Shown here piece after piece: positions 33,207 through 45,679 of a stretch of DNA of 64,000 bases (positions within the stretch are counted from its first letter, which is position 1; the number at the start of each line of letters is the position of its first letter). The DNA lies in NCBI GenBank assembly GCA_009760885.1, contig CM019701.1, forward strand, positions 40,328,960-40,392,959, given 5' to 3'. The notes beneath the pieces are model-generated. The model saw nothing but the letters and a program-made list of their open reading frames with translations. It did no database searches and was not told the DNA's origin. The position numbers and the translations under genes were made by a program. This stretch comes from Achatina immaculata (taxonomy: Eukaryota > Mollusca > Gastropoda > Stylommatophora > Achatinidae).

Positions 33207-33565
33207 CCCCTTACGTATTTAACTTGTATGCTGAAAATATAATGAGGAATATTAGAGAAAATGTCGACAAAGAGTATTCTAAAAATTGGAGGTTATAAAA
33301 TACCAGAGATTAGATATGCTGACGACACAGTATTAATGTCCACAACACAAAAAGAGTGGAAAAACTAATTATGTCTGTCCGTGAGAATAGTGAAAAGCTA
33401 AACCTCTATCTTAATGTGAAGAAAACTAAATTGATGACAACTGACAAAACAAACAAGGCAACTGAAATATATATCAATGAGGAAAAACTGGAAAAAGTGG
33501 AGAGCTTTGATTATCTTGGATCACTACTAACTAATAATGGAGATACGATGACGGAAAGTAAAACC
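33207..33565 (+). mobile_element. LINE-A RT fragment in opposite orientation
   Basis: Plus strand: SPYVFNLYAENIMRNIREN, then RYADDTVLMST-type sequence after a frameshift, then NLYLNVKKTKLMTTDKTNKA and YLGSLLTNNGDTM. It abuts the minus-strand copy at 33206 and covers the stretch that copy lacks, plus more. Confidence 0.85.
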
Positions 33566-34017
33566 ATTCCTGTCGCACTTCTCTCACCAATATGACCGAA
33601 AAATGATTTTGACGTACAAACGATGACAAAATTTGCGGTGCTGTTTCAAGAAAGCATTTGATATGGATGATTATGGAATTCGCGTAAAAATCAATGTTTA
33701 TAGACTAGGAGCTGACTTAACGAAACTTATTTGAGCTTTTCCTCAGAAAATCAGCAGGTAGTGCGCTTCAAAAATTCTAGATCAGATTCAGCTGTAAGTA
33801 ATAATATGTTTCAAAAGAGTCTTTTCTTGTTGTTTTATTCAAAGTTCTGCCGTTCAGAATGTAGTAGTGCATTATTAAGACAGGGCACACTTCATTAACG
33901 CCATTGCTGTGTGTAACTTTGGTTTTATCAGCTTTGAACCTACGCTCTGTTTAGTTTTTCCCCAGGCAACTATTAATCATTGTATAATAATCTGTTTATT
34001 TTTGGACAGGGTAATGT
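33566..34017. other. Unassigned, between two LINE-A pieces
   Basis: No recognised feature. Confidence 0.45.
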
Positions 34018-34630
34018 TGGATTAAGAAGAAGTGGAGCGTTTTGAATGTCTTGGATTATTATTAAATAATAAAGGGGATATGATGAGGGAAATTAAAGGG
34101 AGGACATCTATCGCTCTTCAAAAAATAAAACAGCTAAAGAATCTGTGGAGAGGAACAGACAGAACTACAAAAATAAGATTTTTGAGGGAATGCATCTTTC
34201 CCATCGAAACATATGCCTGTGAGACCTGGACACTTAACAAACCTGCAGAAAAACGCATAAATGCCTTTGAATGTAAATGCTACAGGATAGTTCATCAAAT
34301 ATCATGGGCACAAAAAGGAACAAATATACCCATACTACAAGAACTTAATATTGAAGAATGTTGTCTAGTAAGGAAAATTAAACAGGGACAACTTAAATAT
34401 TTTGGACACATTCAACATCATGATAATTTAGAGAAGACAGTCTTGGAAGGTTATATAATGGGAAAAATAAAGAGAGGAAGACCAAGGCGGAGAAGGTTGC
34501 AAGACATCGTTGATGATCTCCGATTGTCTGCATCAGCAGCAGCGCATCTTGCTTACAACCGAGAGGCCTACAGGAGAGCTCTAAGGAGGTAAAGTTTCGA
34601 AAGGAACATGCAAATGAGTGATTGACTGAC
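34018..34630 (+). mobile_element. LINE-A C-terminal fragment, largely open
   Basis: A 186-codon frame: ERFECLGLLLNNKGDMMREI, KQLKNLWRGTDRTTKIRF, ETYACETWTL, FECKCYRIVHQISW, LQELNIEECCLVRKIK, KRGRPRRRRLQDIVDDL, LAYNREAYRRALRR. Its tail is TGATTGACTGACTGA. The frame looks gene-like but contains only the LINE C-terminus. Confidence 0.92.
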
Positions 34631-35282
34631 TGAACGTTCCCTGTTACAAACAAGATTCTTACAGTGTGTAACTGGAAGCAGACAGACGTCATCAAAATGA
34701 AGGATGTTTCTTACTAATCCCCGACAGACCATTCCATGCCCTTTTATTACACTCATCTTTTAGGGACAGAAAATAGTATCAAGTACAGTGTGTTGACTTA
34801 ACTCTAGAATTGCGTAAAAAACTTTGGAAATAATTTACAGAGAGTCATATTATTATTATGTGCCGTGCAAGGTTAGCGACCATGTTTCTCTGTCTTGTGC
34901 AATCTTTTATGTTAGATATATTAATACTTTCTTATCGTTTGTCGAAGATTCATTCGACAAGCGTCCGGTATCAGGAACATTTTCTTTGTCGTTTAAATGC
35001 AAAAAGCATAATGTATTAAATCAAGTGCCACGTACAAGAGTAATTTCTCATCATTAATTTAATAATGAGGTCAGAAAGTGGAAAGTTTTTACAAGCAGTT
35101 AAAAGGGTAAAAGGCAAACAAAGATGTATAAATAAGTTACGATTATTCAGGATAGGAACGGGTTAAAAAAAACTCTGAAGAATGCTGATGTATGCCCAAG
35201 AATCTTCATAGATTTTATCGCTGTGTTAAAAATATGAGTAAATTACTGCGGAGATATTTATTAAAATGAAGATAAGGTATAA
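34631..35282. other. Unassigned non-coding stretch
   Basis: No recognised feature. Confidence 0.45.
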
Positions 35283-35348
35283 GCACCTTCTTCTTCTTTT
35301 TTCACCATCATCATCATCATCGTCGTCGTCATCGTCATCATCATCATT

Positions 35349-35384
<36 letters not shown>

Positions 35385-35590
35385 TTCTTCTTCTTCTTCT
35401 TCTTCTTCCCTTCCTCCTTGTTCTTGTTCTTCTTGTTCTACTCTTCCTTCTTCTTCCTTCTTCTCTTCTTCTTCTTCTTCTTCTTCTTCATCTCCTCTGC
35501 CTTCTTCTTCTTTTCCCTCTTCTTCCTTTTCTCTTCTACTTCTTCTTCTCCTCTTTCTTCTTCTTCCCTCTTCTTTTTTTATTCTTCTTT
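35283..35590. repeat. Compound (CAT)n/(CTT)n low-complexity tract
   Basis: About 300 bp of CAT and then CTT/TTC units. The Ser- and Phe-rich reading frames are artefacts. A C run lies at 35647-35659. Confidence 0.95.
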
Positions 35591-35936
35591 AGTGTTCACC
35601 TTCATACTGCTGCTTGTTGAGTTGTCTAGTAAATTTTCGCCTCCTCCCCCCCCCCCCCCACCTTGGAGTCCACGATTTCTTTTTAGAACTGGGTGAGTGT
35701 TCCCACTGCGATCAGCACTCACGCTACCAGACTACTGTCTGTTTTCTCTAAGGGCGTCACTGGGAGGTCGAGTATAATCTTGATGAGCTCACAGACAATG
35801 ACTCGAGCAACCAGCTACGATTGTTGACCGCTGGTCTCATTCAGCCATGAATGGTTCATCTTCGTCTGGTAGCATCACTTCATCATTTATTTTACTTCAC
35901 TTTCTTCACTTTCACGGCTAACAACACATCGTAGGC

Positions 35937-36490
35937 AACGCTGATCTGGTGCTCTAGTATAGGTAACTCTGATCTGGTGGTCTAGTGTAGGCAACTCTGA
36001 TCTGGTGGTCTAGTGTAGGTAACTCTGATCTGGTGCTCTAGTGTATTTAACTCTGATCTGGTGCTCTAGTGTAGGTAACTCTGATCTGGTGGTCTAGTGT
36101 AGGCAACTCTGATCTGGTGCTCTAATGTAGGCAACTCTGATCTGGTGCTGTAGTGTAGGTAACTCTGGTCTGGTGCTCTAGTGTAGGTAACTCTGATCTG
36201 GTTCTGTAGTGTAGGTAACTCTGATCTGGTGCTCTAGTGTAGGTAACTCTGATCTGGTGCTCTAGTGTAGGCAACTCTGATCTGGTGCTCTAATGTAGGT
36301 AACTCTGATCTGGTGCTCTAGTGTAGGTAACTCTGATCTGATGGTCTAGTGTAGGCAACTCTGATCTGGTGCTCTAATGTAGGCAACTCTGATCTGGTGC
36401 TCTAATGTAGGCAACTCTGATCTGGTGCTCTAGTGTAGGTAACTCTGATCTGGTGGTCTAGTGTAGGCAACTCTGATCTAGTGCTCTGAA
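35937..36490. repeat. 28-bp satellite, about 20 units
   Basis: The unit AACTCTGATCTGGTGCTCTA plus GTGTAGGT repeats every 28 bp with a few alternating variants (GGTCTA/GCTCTA, AGGT/AGGC). These alternate in blocks, suggesting higher-order amplification. Confidence 0.97.
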
Positions 36491-36639
36491 GCGATTTACT
36501 CTGTGCTCTGATATAGGCTTGAGAATAGACATGAAACTACATGGGAGCAGCTATTTAAAAACTTTCATAAAGTACTTAATATAATCTCTACTGTCAGTTT
36601 CACCGTAACCCTATATATTGCACAGAAAAGTCTTGTCTT

Positions 36640-37140
36640 GTCCCCTTCCTCATATACCTATCGGTGTTGAAGGGACAAACAGACGTCTTGATAGGGCTTT
36701 ACGATTTGCTTCATATAATGGGATGTTTAATGCTTTTATGGTTTCCTCTCTCCATCTCCCGCGTGGGCGCCCTCTTCCTCTGTTATCACCTACAAATCTT
36801 AGTGTGAATGTTGTCTGTGATATACTGTCTGGTGGTAACAGTGTAACATGGCCAAACCACCTGACTTGCTGTTTCTGGATATAGTATAATACTGGTGTTA
36901 CTCCAACCTTTGCCCTGATGGTGTCATTTCTTATTTGGTCTCTTCATTGTATTGAACAGTGGCCTTTTCGTTTCAGTTGTGATGTATTTGTTTTTCGGTA
37001 AAGGAATCATTTGTCCAATGACCTGATTTGCTTTATTGCACCTGTTCTCAACCTCAGCGTCAGTTGTCCCTGAGAACGATATTATGCTACCTAAGTATTT
37101 GAAATGTTTCACTTGTTTCAAGGGCTGCTTGTCCAGGGAG
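36640..37140 (-). mobile_element. LINE-H C-terminal fragment
   Basis: Minus strand: SLDKQPLKQVKHFKYLGSII, TTDAEVENRCNKANQVIGQM, then downstream VRWFGHVTLLP-like and RGRPRGRWRE-like pieces in other frames. This is the thumb and C-terminus of another LINE family. Confidence 0.78.
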
Positions 37141-37427
37141 ATCACAGAAAACACAGAAAAGTGTATGTAGGAAAATATGTTTTCGTAACTGCGTATCAAA
37201 TGTGAGAGAAATGGTTAGCAAAGTACACATCTGAAAGTACTGATGTACTTAATGATATTTGTAAGGTGAGAATATTTTTGCCACTGGCTTCCCAAGTGTG
37301 TCAGTTCTTGTTTCTAAAATTTCGCCATCCTTATCTTCCTCATCAACGTCTTACGACTCTGACTCAATTTGGCACTTCTCGGTGTTCAGTTTTCTCTTGA
37401 AGAGACATACCGTGTACATCTTCTCTT

Positions 37428-38115
<688 letters not shown>

Positions 38116-39725
38116 AGAGGGAAAGAGGGAGAGAAAGAGAGAGAGGGAGAGGAAAGAGAGAGAGGGGAGGGAGAGAAAGAGAGAGAAAGGGAGAGAGAGA
38201 AAGAGAGAAAAAGAAAGAGAGAAGGAGAGGGAGAGAAAGTGAGAGAGGGTGAGAGAGAAAGAGAGAGAATGGGAGAGGGAGAGAAGAGAGAGAGAAAGAG
38301 AGAGGGGAGGGAGAGAAAGAGAGAGAAAGTGAGAGAGAGAAAGAGAGAGAAAGAAAGAGAGAAGGAGAGGGATAGGAAGAGAGAATGAGAGAGGGTGAGA
38401 GAGAAAGAGAGAGAATGGGAGAGGGAGAGAAGAGAGGGAATGAGAGAGGGAGAGAAAGAAAGAAAGAGAGAGGGAGAGAAAGAGAGAGAATGAGAGAGGG
38501 AGACAAAGTAAGAGAGAGAGGGACAGAAAGAGAGAGAATGAGAGAAGGAGAGAGAGTGGGAGAGAGAGGGAGAGAAAGAGAGAGAAAAAGAAAGAGAGGG
38601 AATGAATGAATGAATAATCTTTATTTTTAAAGGGTAAAGAATTGGGCACGCAGGCCCGTCTTACATTCTGCCCTTCATCACTCCATCTTTCATTCTTCCC
38701 ACACACTTGATTTAGTACAAATATACAAATTAAATTAGGAAAAACCATATCAAAAGAGTGTAAGATTTAGCTACTACAGTCAAAGTAAAAGAGAAGAAGT
38801 AATTAACCTAATAAAATAGCTCTCATGCACACATACACACACAGACATATACATAAAAAAATACATTGTAAATACAGATCTTCTAACATATGTTTTTAAA
38901 CAAACATTAAAATAATTTCTAACAATATCTAACAAGCTGCTTTTCTAACTATGTCATTTTAGTTCTTGATGGTTGGCGAGTCGCGTGTTGAGAGAGTGCT
39001 GGTTATTTTATGGAGGCATATAATTACAAGCAAGTAAATAATGAACCAGGTTTGAGTTAAAGGATGAAGTAGAGAGAAAGAGAGATTTTGTAGAAAGAAT
39101 AAATGGGAGACAAAGAGAGAGAAAGAGAGAGAGTGGGAGAGAAAGAGAGAGAGAGAAAGAGAGGGAGAGAAAGAGAGAGAAAGAGAGAGAGGGAGAGAAA
39201 GAGAGAGAGAAAGAGAGAGAGGGAGAGAAAGAGAGAGAGAGAAGAGAGAGAGAGAAAGAGAGAGAAAGAGAGAGAAGGAGAGCAAGAGAGAGAGAGGGAG
39301 AGCGAGAGAAAAAGAGAGAGATAGAGGAGAGGGAGAGAAAGAGAGATAGAAGGAAAGAGAAAAGAGAGAAAGAAAGAAAGAGAGAGGGAAGAAAGAGGAG
39401 AGAGGGGATAGAGAAAAGAGAGAGAAGAAAGAGAGGAGAGAAAGAGAAGAGGCAGAGAGAAGGAGAGGTGAAAAAGAGGAAAAGGGAGAGGGAGAGAAAG
39501 AAAGCGAGAGAAAGAGAAAGAGGGAGAGGGAGCGAGAGAAAGGGAGAGAAAGGGGGAGAGAGAGAGTGAGAGAAAGAGAAAGGGAGAGAGAGAAAGAGGG
39601 AAAGAAAGAAAGGGGGGAGAGGGAGAGAGAGAAAGAGAGAGGGAGAGTGAGAGAAAGAAAGAGGGAGCGAGAGAAAGAGAGAGAAAGAGAGAAAGGGGGG
39701 AGAGGGAGAGAGAGAGAGAGAAACA
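38116..39725. repeat. GA-rich tracts with an embedded LINE-like 3' end
   Basis: Imperfect (GA)n/(GAAA)n fills 38100-38604 and 39070-39722. Between them, 38605-39000 reads in reverse as a retroposon 3' end (TAAAAATAAAGATTATTCAT and a (TCAT)n tail), resembling CR1/L2-type ends. Ser/Leu and Arg/Glu frames are artefacts. Confidence 0.85.
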
Positions 39726-40084
39726 ATCAGTTAGATAGAGGGTGTAATCTGGTGCGTGAGTCAGCTACCAAGCCATAGAGCGAGAAAGAGAGGAAGGAAT
39801 AAGTCAGTGACAGTGAGTGAGAGAAAAAAATAAGTGAGTAAGACAGAGAATAAATGAGGAGGTACGAGATCAGTTGAATTAATATAAATGAAATGCTGAA
39901 TAGGAGCGTGAATGAGTTAAATAATGTATGAATCAGTGGGCGAGTGAAAGCATCGCTGCTGTAAGAAATGTGTTCGAAGTGGACGTCATTTCCCTGTTAG
40001 AGATTTGAGTTAACCCTCCTTTTCTCTGGGCATTTCCACCTCCACATCTTTTTTTCTGTGGACATAATTATATGGTGTTGGGTA

Positions 40085-40880
40085 TTCTACACAACCAGCC
40101 ATACTGAATACACGATACAAATACAGATACACTGACTACACACTATACAACCAGCCACACTGAATACACGATACAAATACAGATACACTGACTACACACT
40201 ATACAACCAGCCACACTGAATACACGATACAAATACAAATACACTGACTACACACTATAAAACCAGCCACACTGAATACACGATACAAATACAGATACAC
40301 AGACTACACACTATAAAACCAGCCACACTGAATACACGATACAAATACAGATAGACTGAGTATACACTATAAAACCAACAACACTGAATGTACATTATAA
40401 AGCCAGCCACACTGACTACACACTATAAAACCAACAACACTGAATACACACTATAAAACCAACAACACTGAATACACACTATAAAACCAACAACACTGAA
40501 TACACACTATAAAACCAACAACACTGAATACACACTATAAAACCAACAACACTGAATACACACTATAAAACCAACAACACTGAATACACACTATAAAACC
40601 AACAACACTGAATACACACTATAAAACCAACAACACTGAATACACACTATAAAACCAACAACACTGAATACACACTATAAAACCAACAAACTGAATACAC
40701 ACTATAAAATCAGCCACACTGACTACACACTATAAAACCGACAACACTGAATACACAATATAAAACCAACAACACTGAATACACAATATAAAACCAACAA
40801 CACTGAATACCCACTATAAAACCAACAACACTGAATGTACATTATAAAACCAGTTACACTGAACACACATTATTAAACTA
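40085..40880. repeat. Two adjoining satellites: 59-bp and 28-bp units
   Basis: About five units of 59 bp (CACTGAATACACGATACAAA core) up to 40370, then about 17 units of 28 bp (CTATAAAACCAACAACACTG core). The second unit is a shortened derivative of the first. Confidence 0.95.
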
Positions 40881-40884
40881 GCCA

Positions 40885-41412
40885 CTGCCAAGCAAAGACT
40901 ACATGTCAAATAATGAGAAACATATTATCCAACACATCCTTATCAATGAATGTTAGAAAACGAGTACTAAAATGTAATATTGAACCTATCTTGTTATATG
41001 GAAGTGAATCATGGACAATAGGCAAGTCTGCATAAAAATCATTTGAAGCAGCAGAAATGTGGTTTATTAGAAGAATGTTGTGAATTCCCTGGACAGCAAA
41101 AATAACTAATGAAGAATGTATGAGAAGAGCTGGAGAGACAAAAAAATCTTGTCAAAAAGATAAGAGAGAGAGACAATGTACTTTCATGGGACATGCAATG
41201 AGAAGAGGGGGCATTGAAAATATTATAACAACAGGAAAAATAGAAGGAAGAAGATCAAGAGGAAGACCAAGAGAAATGATACTGGACAGTCTGACGGGAT
41301 GGTGTGAGAGGAGATCACCAACTGAGCTGATGGCCTACATGAAGGATCGTGTACTCTGGAGAAGCATAATAGCCAACACCAGTCGGTACGGCAGCTGATG
41401 ATGATGATGACA
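40885..41412 (+). mobile_element. LINE-D C-terminal copy with (GAT)n tail
   Basis: Plus strand: KRVLKCNIEPILLYGSESWT, FEAAEMWFIRRML, MGHAMRRGGIENIITTGK, RSRGRPREMILDSLTGWC, VLWRSIIANTSRYGS, then TGATGATGATGATGA. The stop is formed by the tail repeat itself. Confidence 0.9.
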
Positions 41413-41635
41413 CTGAATAATCTCAAACAATGAATAATGCAAGAGACTTAAATCACTACACAATATATCATAATGCTGAACTTTCGAAACCTATTCCAGA
41501 AGTGTGTGCAGATATCATATAATGCAAAGACTGATGATTCCAAATACAAGACAATCACACAATTATCATCTTGTTGGTGACTTATCATCCTGGTTATTCT
41601 GTAATTGTTCAGGTAGATTAGATTCATGGTTACTA

Positions 41636-41872
41636 TTGCAGCCAGTCATTTACATGTCCCTTGTGGAACTTTACCTCCCTAACAGCACTCCTGTAGGCCT
41701 CTCGGTTGTGAGCAAGATAGCTTGCCGCTGCTGCATCCATTTGCAGATCATCAACGATATCTTGCAGCCATCTTCGCTTTGGTCTTCCTCTCTTTCTTTT
41801 TCCTCATATGTTTCTTTCCAAGACTGTCTTCTCTAAATTCTCATAACGTTTAATGTGTCCAAAATATTTAAG
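41636..41872 (-). mobile_element. LINE-A C-terminal fragment
   Basis: Begins at CAGTCATTTACATGTCCC and ends at ATATTTAAGTT. Minus-strand LINE-A C-terminus, truncated. Confidence 0.88.
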
Positions 41873-41987
41873 TTCACCGAACCGAAAGGCAGATCAAGAT
41901 GACAAGGGCAAAGATTGACAGTAACTTGAAGTTAGCAACGAGTGAGAGAAAGCCAGGAACACTCCCTCTCTCTTAATTCTAATTTAT

Positions 41988-42606
41988 TGTTTCTCTCTTT
42001 CTCTCCCTCTAGTTCATCCACTAAGCTCAGTCATACATATGCTCACTTTATTATTTTTATTTACTTACTTTGTAACCCTCGTTAACTTTCTCACTTTTTC
42101 TCTCTCTTTCCTCACTAAATTAATCTCCCTTTTCTAGGTTTTTTTTAACTCACTCACTCACTCATTTACTCACTCACTCACTCACTCACTCACTCACTCA
42201 TTTACATTTCAGACTTACCTTGGACAAAGATACATATCTGTTCATTTTACATTTGATGACTTTGAAACATGCACAATTAACTTTTATATGAAGCAAACTC
42301 ATAATATTTATAAGAATGTAGGAAGAGACCACTTGACTGCAGACATGTCTAAGTGAGTAGTTCGTATTGCTGTGATCGAAATCGATAAACAAGTAAAGTG
42401 GGGCTCTTATCTGTACAATGCTTATATTTTAACGAGGTCGAATTATTTGGTCCACTGAAAGACTTTGGTAAGGTGAATATGACACGATGGCTGTGTTTTC
42501 TACACTTAATCAGATCACCATTTTCAGAGTGAGTAAGTGAGAAAGAGACAGAGAGACAGAGAGAGAGAGGAAGGGAGAGAGAGGGAGAGAAAATAATTAA
42601 CTGTCT
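41988..42606 (-). repeat. Right arm of the 0.65 kb inverted repeat
   Basis: Reverse complement of 37428-38115 with small indels. It includes (CACT)n at 42151-42200 and GA-rich sequence at 42540-42595. Confidence 0.9.
42213..42352 (+). other. Candidate 140-bp exon-like open segment in the inverted repeat
   Basis: Preceded by TTTACATTTCAG and followed by GTGAGT. It is open for 46 codons starting TYLGQRYISVHFTFDDFE and continuing NFYMKQTHNIYKNVGRDH. The other arm has the same length (37773-37912, minus) and is also open, with F for L, G for C, and changes near the end. No family was recognised. Confidence 0.35.
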
Positions 42607-43518
42607 ACAATGAAAATATAACACAGTAGTCATGAAGATGTATAAAAGAAGGGGGAAAAAACTGGTATTTAAAAGAATGAGTGTGTGGCAAACTAAAATA
42701 CAGAGGTTGAGTAATAACTGAGACAAGCAACGTAATAAGAGAGTGGCGGAGGTGGACGACTCTCCTGGAATGTTCGTTAAGGAGTGCGCCAAGGAAGACC
42801 ATTATTTCTTCATGGGCTTTTGCATATTGAGAACTTTTTTCTGTTTTTAATGGAAAAGACGGTAGGGATTTTAATGGAACCTGAATTCAGAGGAACTGGA
42901 GGAACGAGGATATAAAGAGAAAGGTAACAGTTATGCACTGGTTAACACAGCTTCTCTCGTAGAGGGAGGGGGGTGTAATTGAGGGGGGAAATATGTTAGC
43001 CACTGAACCGAAGAAGGCAGTACAAGATCTTGTCTTGTCTTGTCTTGTGCTATCTCCCTGTAACTGCAAGCTGGTGTTCTTTGCAGCCGATGCTGTGGAG
43101 ATATTGAGATACAGCATCGCATCAGCGTGGGAGAGGATTATAACAGCTACTTGTTTCAGTCCCCGGAGTACAGCTAAAAAGCGGGAGGTGTGCAATGCTT
43201 CTTTAGCACGATCTGTTACTAGGGGTATCAAGGAATGGTGAGACAGGGTCTTGGTCAGCTATCGGTCGCTGATTGTCAAAATAATGAGGCAAGGGGAGAG
43301 AGTGATACAATGGAAATCTAGCCAGGAGAAGTTGGAATGGGTGATTAGAGTTGGGGTAGAGGGATTGTAATCTGATGCTGTGAGGAGGTTATGAACTATG
43401 TGTTATAAATGAGAAAGGAGTGGAACTTAGTGCAAAGGGATTATGATTGTGGAAGAGGAAAGAGTTAGGTGTACCTGAATAGAGAGTTCAAAACATGTGG
43501 CTCTAGTGTCCATATTCC
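42607..43518. other. Unassigned non-coding stretch
   Basis: Contains a short (CTTGT)n run at 43029-43048. The open frames at 42993-43241 have no supporting motif. Confidence 0.45.
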
Positions 43519-44901
43519 TTCTTCTTCTCTTCTTCTTCGTTCCCTTCTACCACCAAGACCGCCCTGTGATCCTGCTGAATTTACACATGTGGTCCTCGAT
43601 AGGTCCCGTGGTCCCCCGTGTTGTCCCCAAAGGACCACCCGAGATCCCCGAGAGGACCACAAGAAGTTCAGAGTATCGCACGGGTTGAGCCTGTATTCTT
43701 GGTGGGTCTCAGAAGCGGGATTGCGTGACACCCGTGGTTTTCGCTGCGTCAGTTTAATCTAGAGTTGGACGTTCTCACTGGAAAACCTCGGCGTGTTTTG
43801 GATATTAGTAAATCCCCGCTGGGTGAGAGGTAGCACATCAAGGCTAGAATTGGACTTCCTCACCGGAAAACCTCGACGTGTTTTGAGATACCCGTGTATC
43901 ACCGCCGGGTGAGAGGTGGTTGTCCATCCAGTCCAGTGTTGGACTTTCTCACCGGAAAACCTCAGCGTGATTAGGGTACGCATAAATCCCCTCCAGGTGA
44001 GAGGTGGTTGCCTATCTAGACTGCCCTGGTCTAGTGTCTCCGACTTTAGTATTTTGTGGTCGTAGCCGCTACCCTTCCTAGTTGTGACCAGGACGGAGCT
44101 TTTATCCAGGAGGATGAATCCTCGCCACTAGTGACTTCCACCCCTGGGTTGAGCCGGTTTAGGCATATTATCCCAGTATGGGCGTGATTAGGACGAGACT
44201 GACCTCTAGAGCAGAGGTACCGTGACATGAGTAGCCATGGAGTTTCACCCCTGGGTTAAGCCGGTTTAGGCATATTTCACCAGTATGGGTGTATCTCGGA
44301 CGTGACCGACCTCTAGAGCAGAGGTGCTGTGGTATGAGTAGCTCTCGCCGCGATACTACTGGACATACCTTTTCACATCGGCGCCACACAGCAACCATGA
44401 TTGCTTTTCCGCATTTTTTTCCTCGGCCGGGAGGAGCTTCATTCCACCCGCGGCATCCGAAGGATCTCGCCAGCAGTGTCTTGTAGGTATTTCGCCCGAT
44501 ATGAGTGCACTTAGACCGACCCCCAGACCAGAGGTGCGGTGATTTGACTACTGTTTACTTCGCTTATTCCTTCCTTTCACCTTTTCCACAGTGGTGCCGC
44601 ACGGCAACCCCATTTGCACCTTTCTTCACTGGCCGGGAGGAGCCCCACTCCACGCACGGCAGCTGAAGAATCTCGCCAGCAGCGGTAGATGAGTTACCAA
44701 ACATGACTCTCATCTACCCGAAGCATCTGGTTTCCAGTCGCCAGATATTCGCCGTCGCCCCTTCTCCTGTCAGTTTAAACAGGTCTGCCACGAGAAGGCC
44801 AGGAGCTGGACTTGACTGTCAGAGGCTATTTGAGACGCACGCCATTGGAGTAGAGAGCGTATCCTCCACCCCACCTCCGGCAATAACAGTCCTTAGAACC
44901 C
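43519..44901 (-). mobile_element. Element Z, 1.38 kb copy
   Basis: Target duplication CATATTCC, or nine bases with the preceding C (43510-43518 and 44902-44910). Same order of parts as 27476-28806, but with three hairpin units (43756-44015) instead of two. Inner stems are GGAT/ATCC, GATAC/GTATC and GGG/CCC. The element ends at CTTAGAACC in both long copies, so both look full length. No ORF is supported. Confidence 0.88.
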
Positions 44902-45329
44902 CCATATTCCAGAATGTAACGATTCTCAAGCGCTAAGGTGACTTCTGTCATCAGCGTGACATTGCTTGATGGCTGTTAATAGAAAATCAGATTTGCCTTT
45001 GCGATGGGGGCCATTGATTAGTGACTGATTTCGAAGAATGATGGTGATGCCATATAGGCGTTTCTGTATGCGCTCCCCTAATCTGAGATCAGTTTAACCG
45101 ACATAGTTCAGAACCTCCTGCCATCATCAAATTACAACCCCATTACACCAATTATAATCACCCAGTCCACCCTCTCCCGGTGAGATTACCATTATAGATT
45201 ACCATTATAGATTACCATCTCTCCCCTTTCCACCGTCCCCCCCCCCCTTCTAATTTACGACCCACTTATCATATATCAGAAGCCCCCATTTAAACATTCT
45301 CTACGCTCCACCATCCGCACTTCTGAACA
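44902..45329. other. Unassigned, with C runs and a short direct repeat
   Basis: TAGATTACCATTA occurs twice near 45195-45215, and a C run lies at 45236-45247. Nothing else was recognised. Confidence 0.45.
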
Positions 45330-45436
45330 CAGCCTCTTATAAGCCACAGCTTCTTACAAGTCACAGCTTCTTACAAGTCACAGCTTCTTACAAGTCACAG
45401 CTTCTTACAAGTCACAGCTTCTTACAAGTCACAGCT
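45330..45436. repeat. 17-bp tandem repeat, about six units
   Basis: CAGCTTCTTACAAGTCA repeats nearly perfectly. Confidence 0.95.
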
Positions 45437-45679
45437 AAGTGCTCCATTCATTTTATTGTATTTTATTCTAAATTTTCCAATCCTATTTTTTACACAGCAT
45501 TCATGTGAATTTATATTTTATATACTTTCTCTATTTATTCGTCTGTGTGTTTGTGCGTGATTAAGGTTTACACCGAAACGTCACAACTGTTTATCCGTTA
45601 ATTAATAAAGCTGTCCCTATTTTTTTCCTAGTTCATACATTTCGTTAACACAGCTTTACTGCAGTGGCTTCGTGTATAG

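Noticed and set aside
34032..34592. 186-codon ORF as a host gene
   Set aside because: It is the C-terminal part of LINE-A, matching more than ten other fragments in the window.
35937..36490. 28-bp direct repeats as a possible CRISPR array
   Set aside because: Units abut without unique spacers, and the context is eukaryotic. The same applies to 40370-40880.
42993..43241. 82-codon frame with CNCKLVFFAADAVEILRYS
   Set aside because: No splice signals or family match, and opposite-strand frames are equally long. Left unassigned.
43465..44936. Several 60-97 codon frames in the element Z copies as a transposase or host gene
   Set aside because: Frames are not conserved between the two copies and overlap the structured subrepeats. 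The element appears non-coding.
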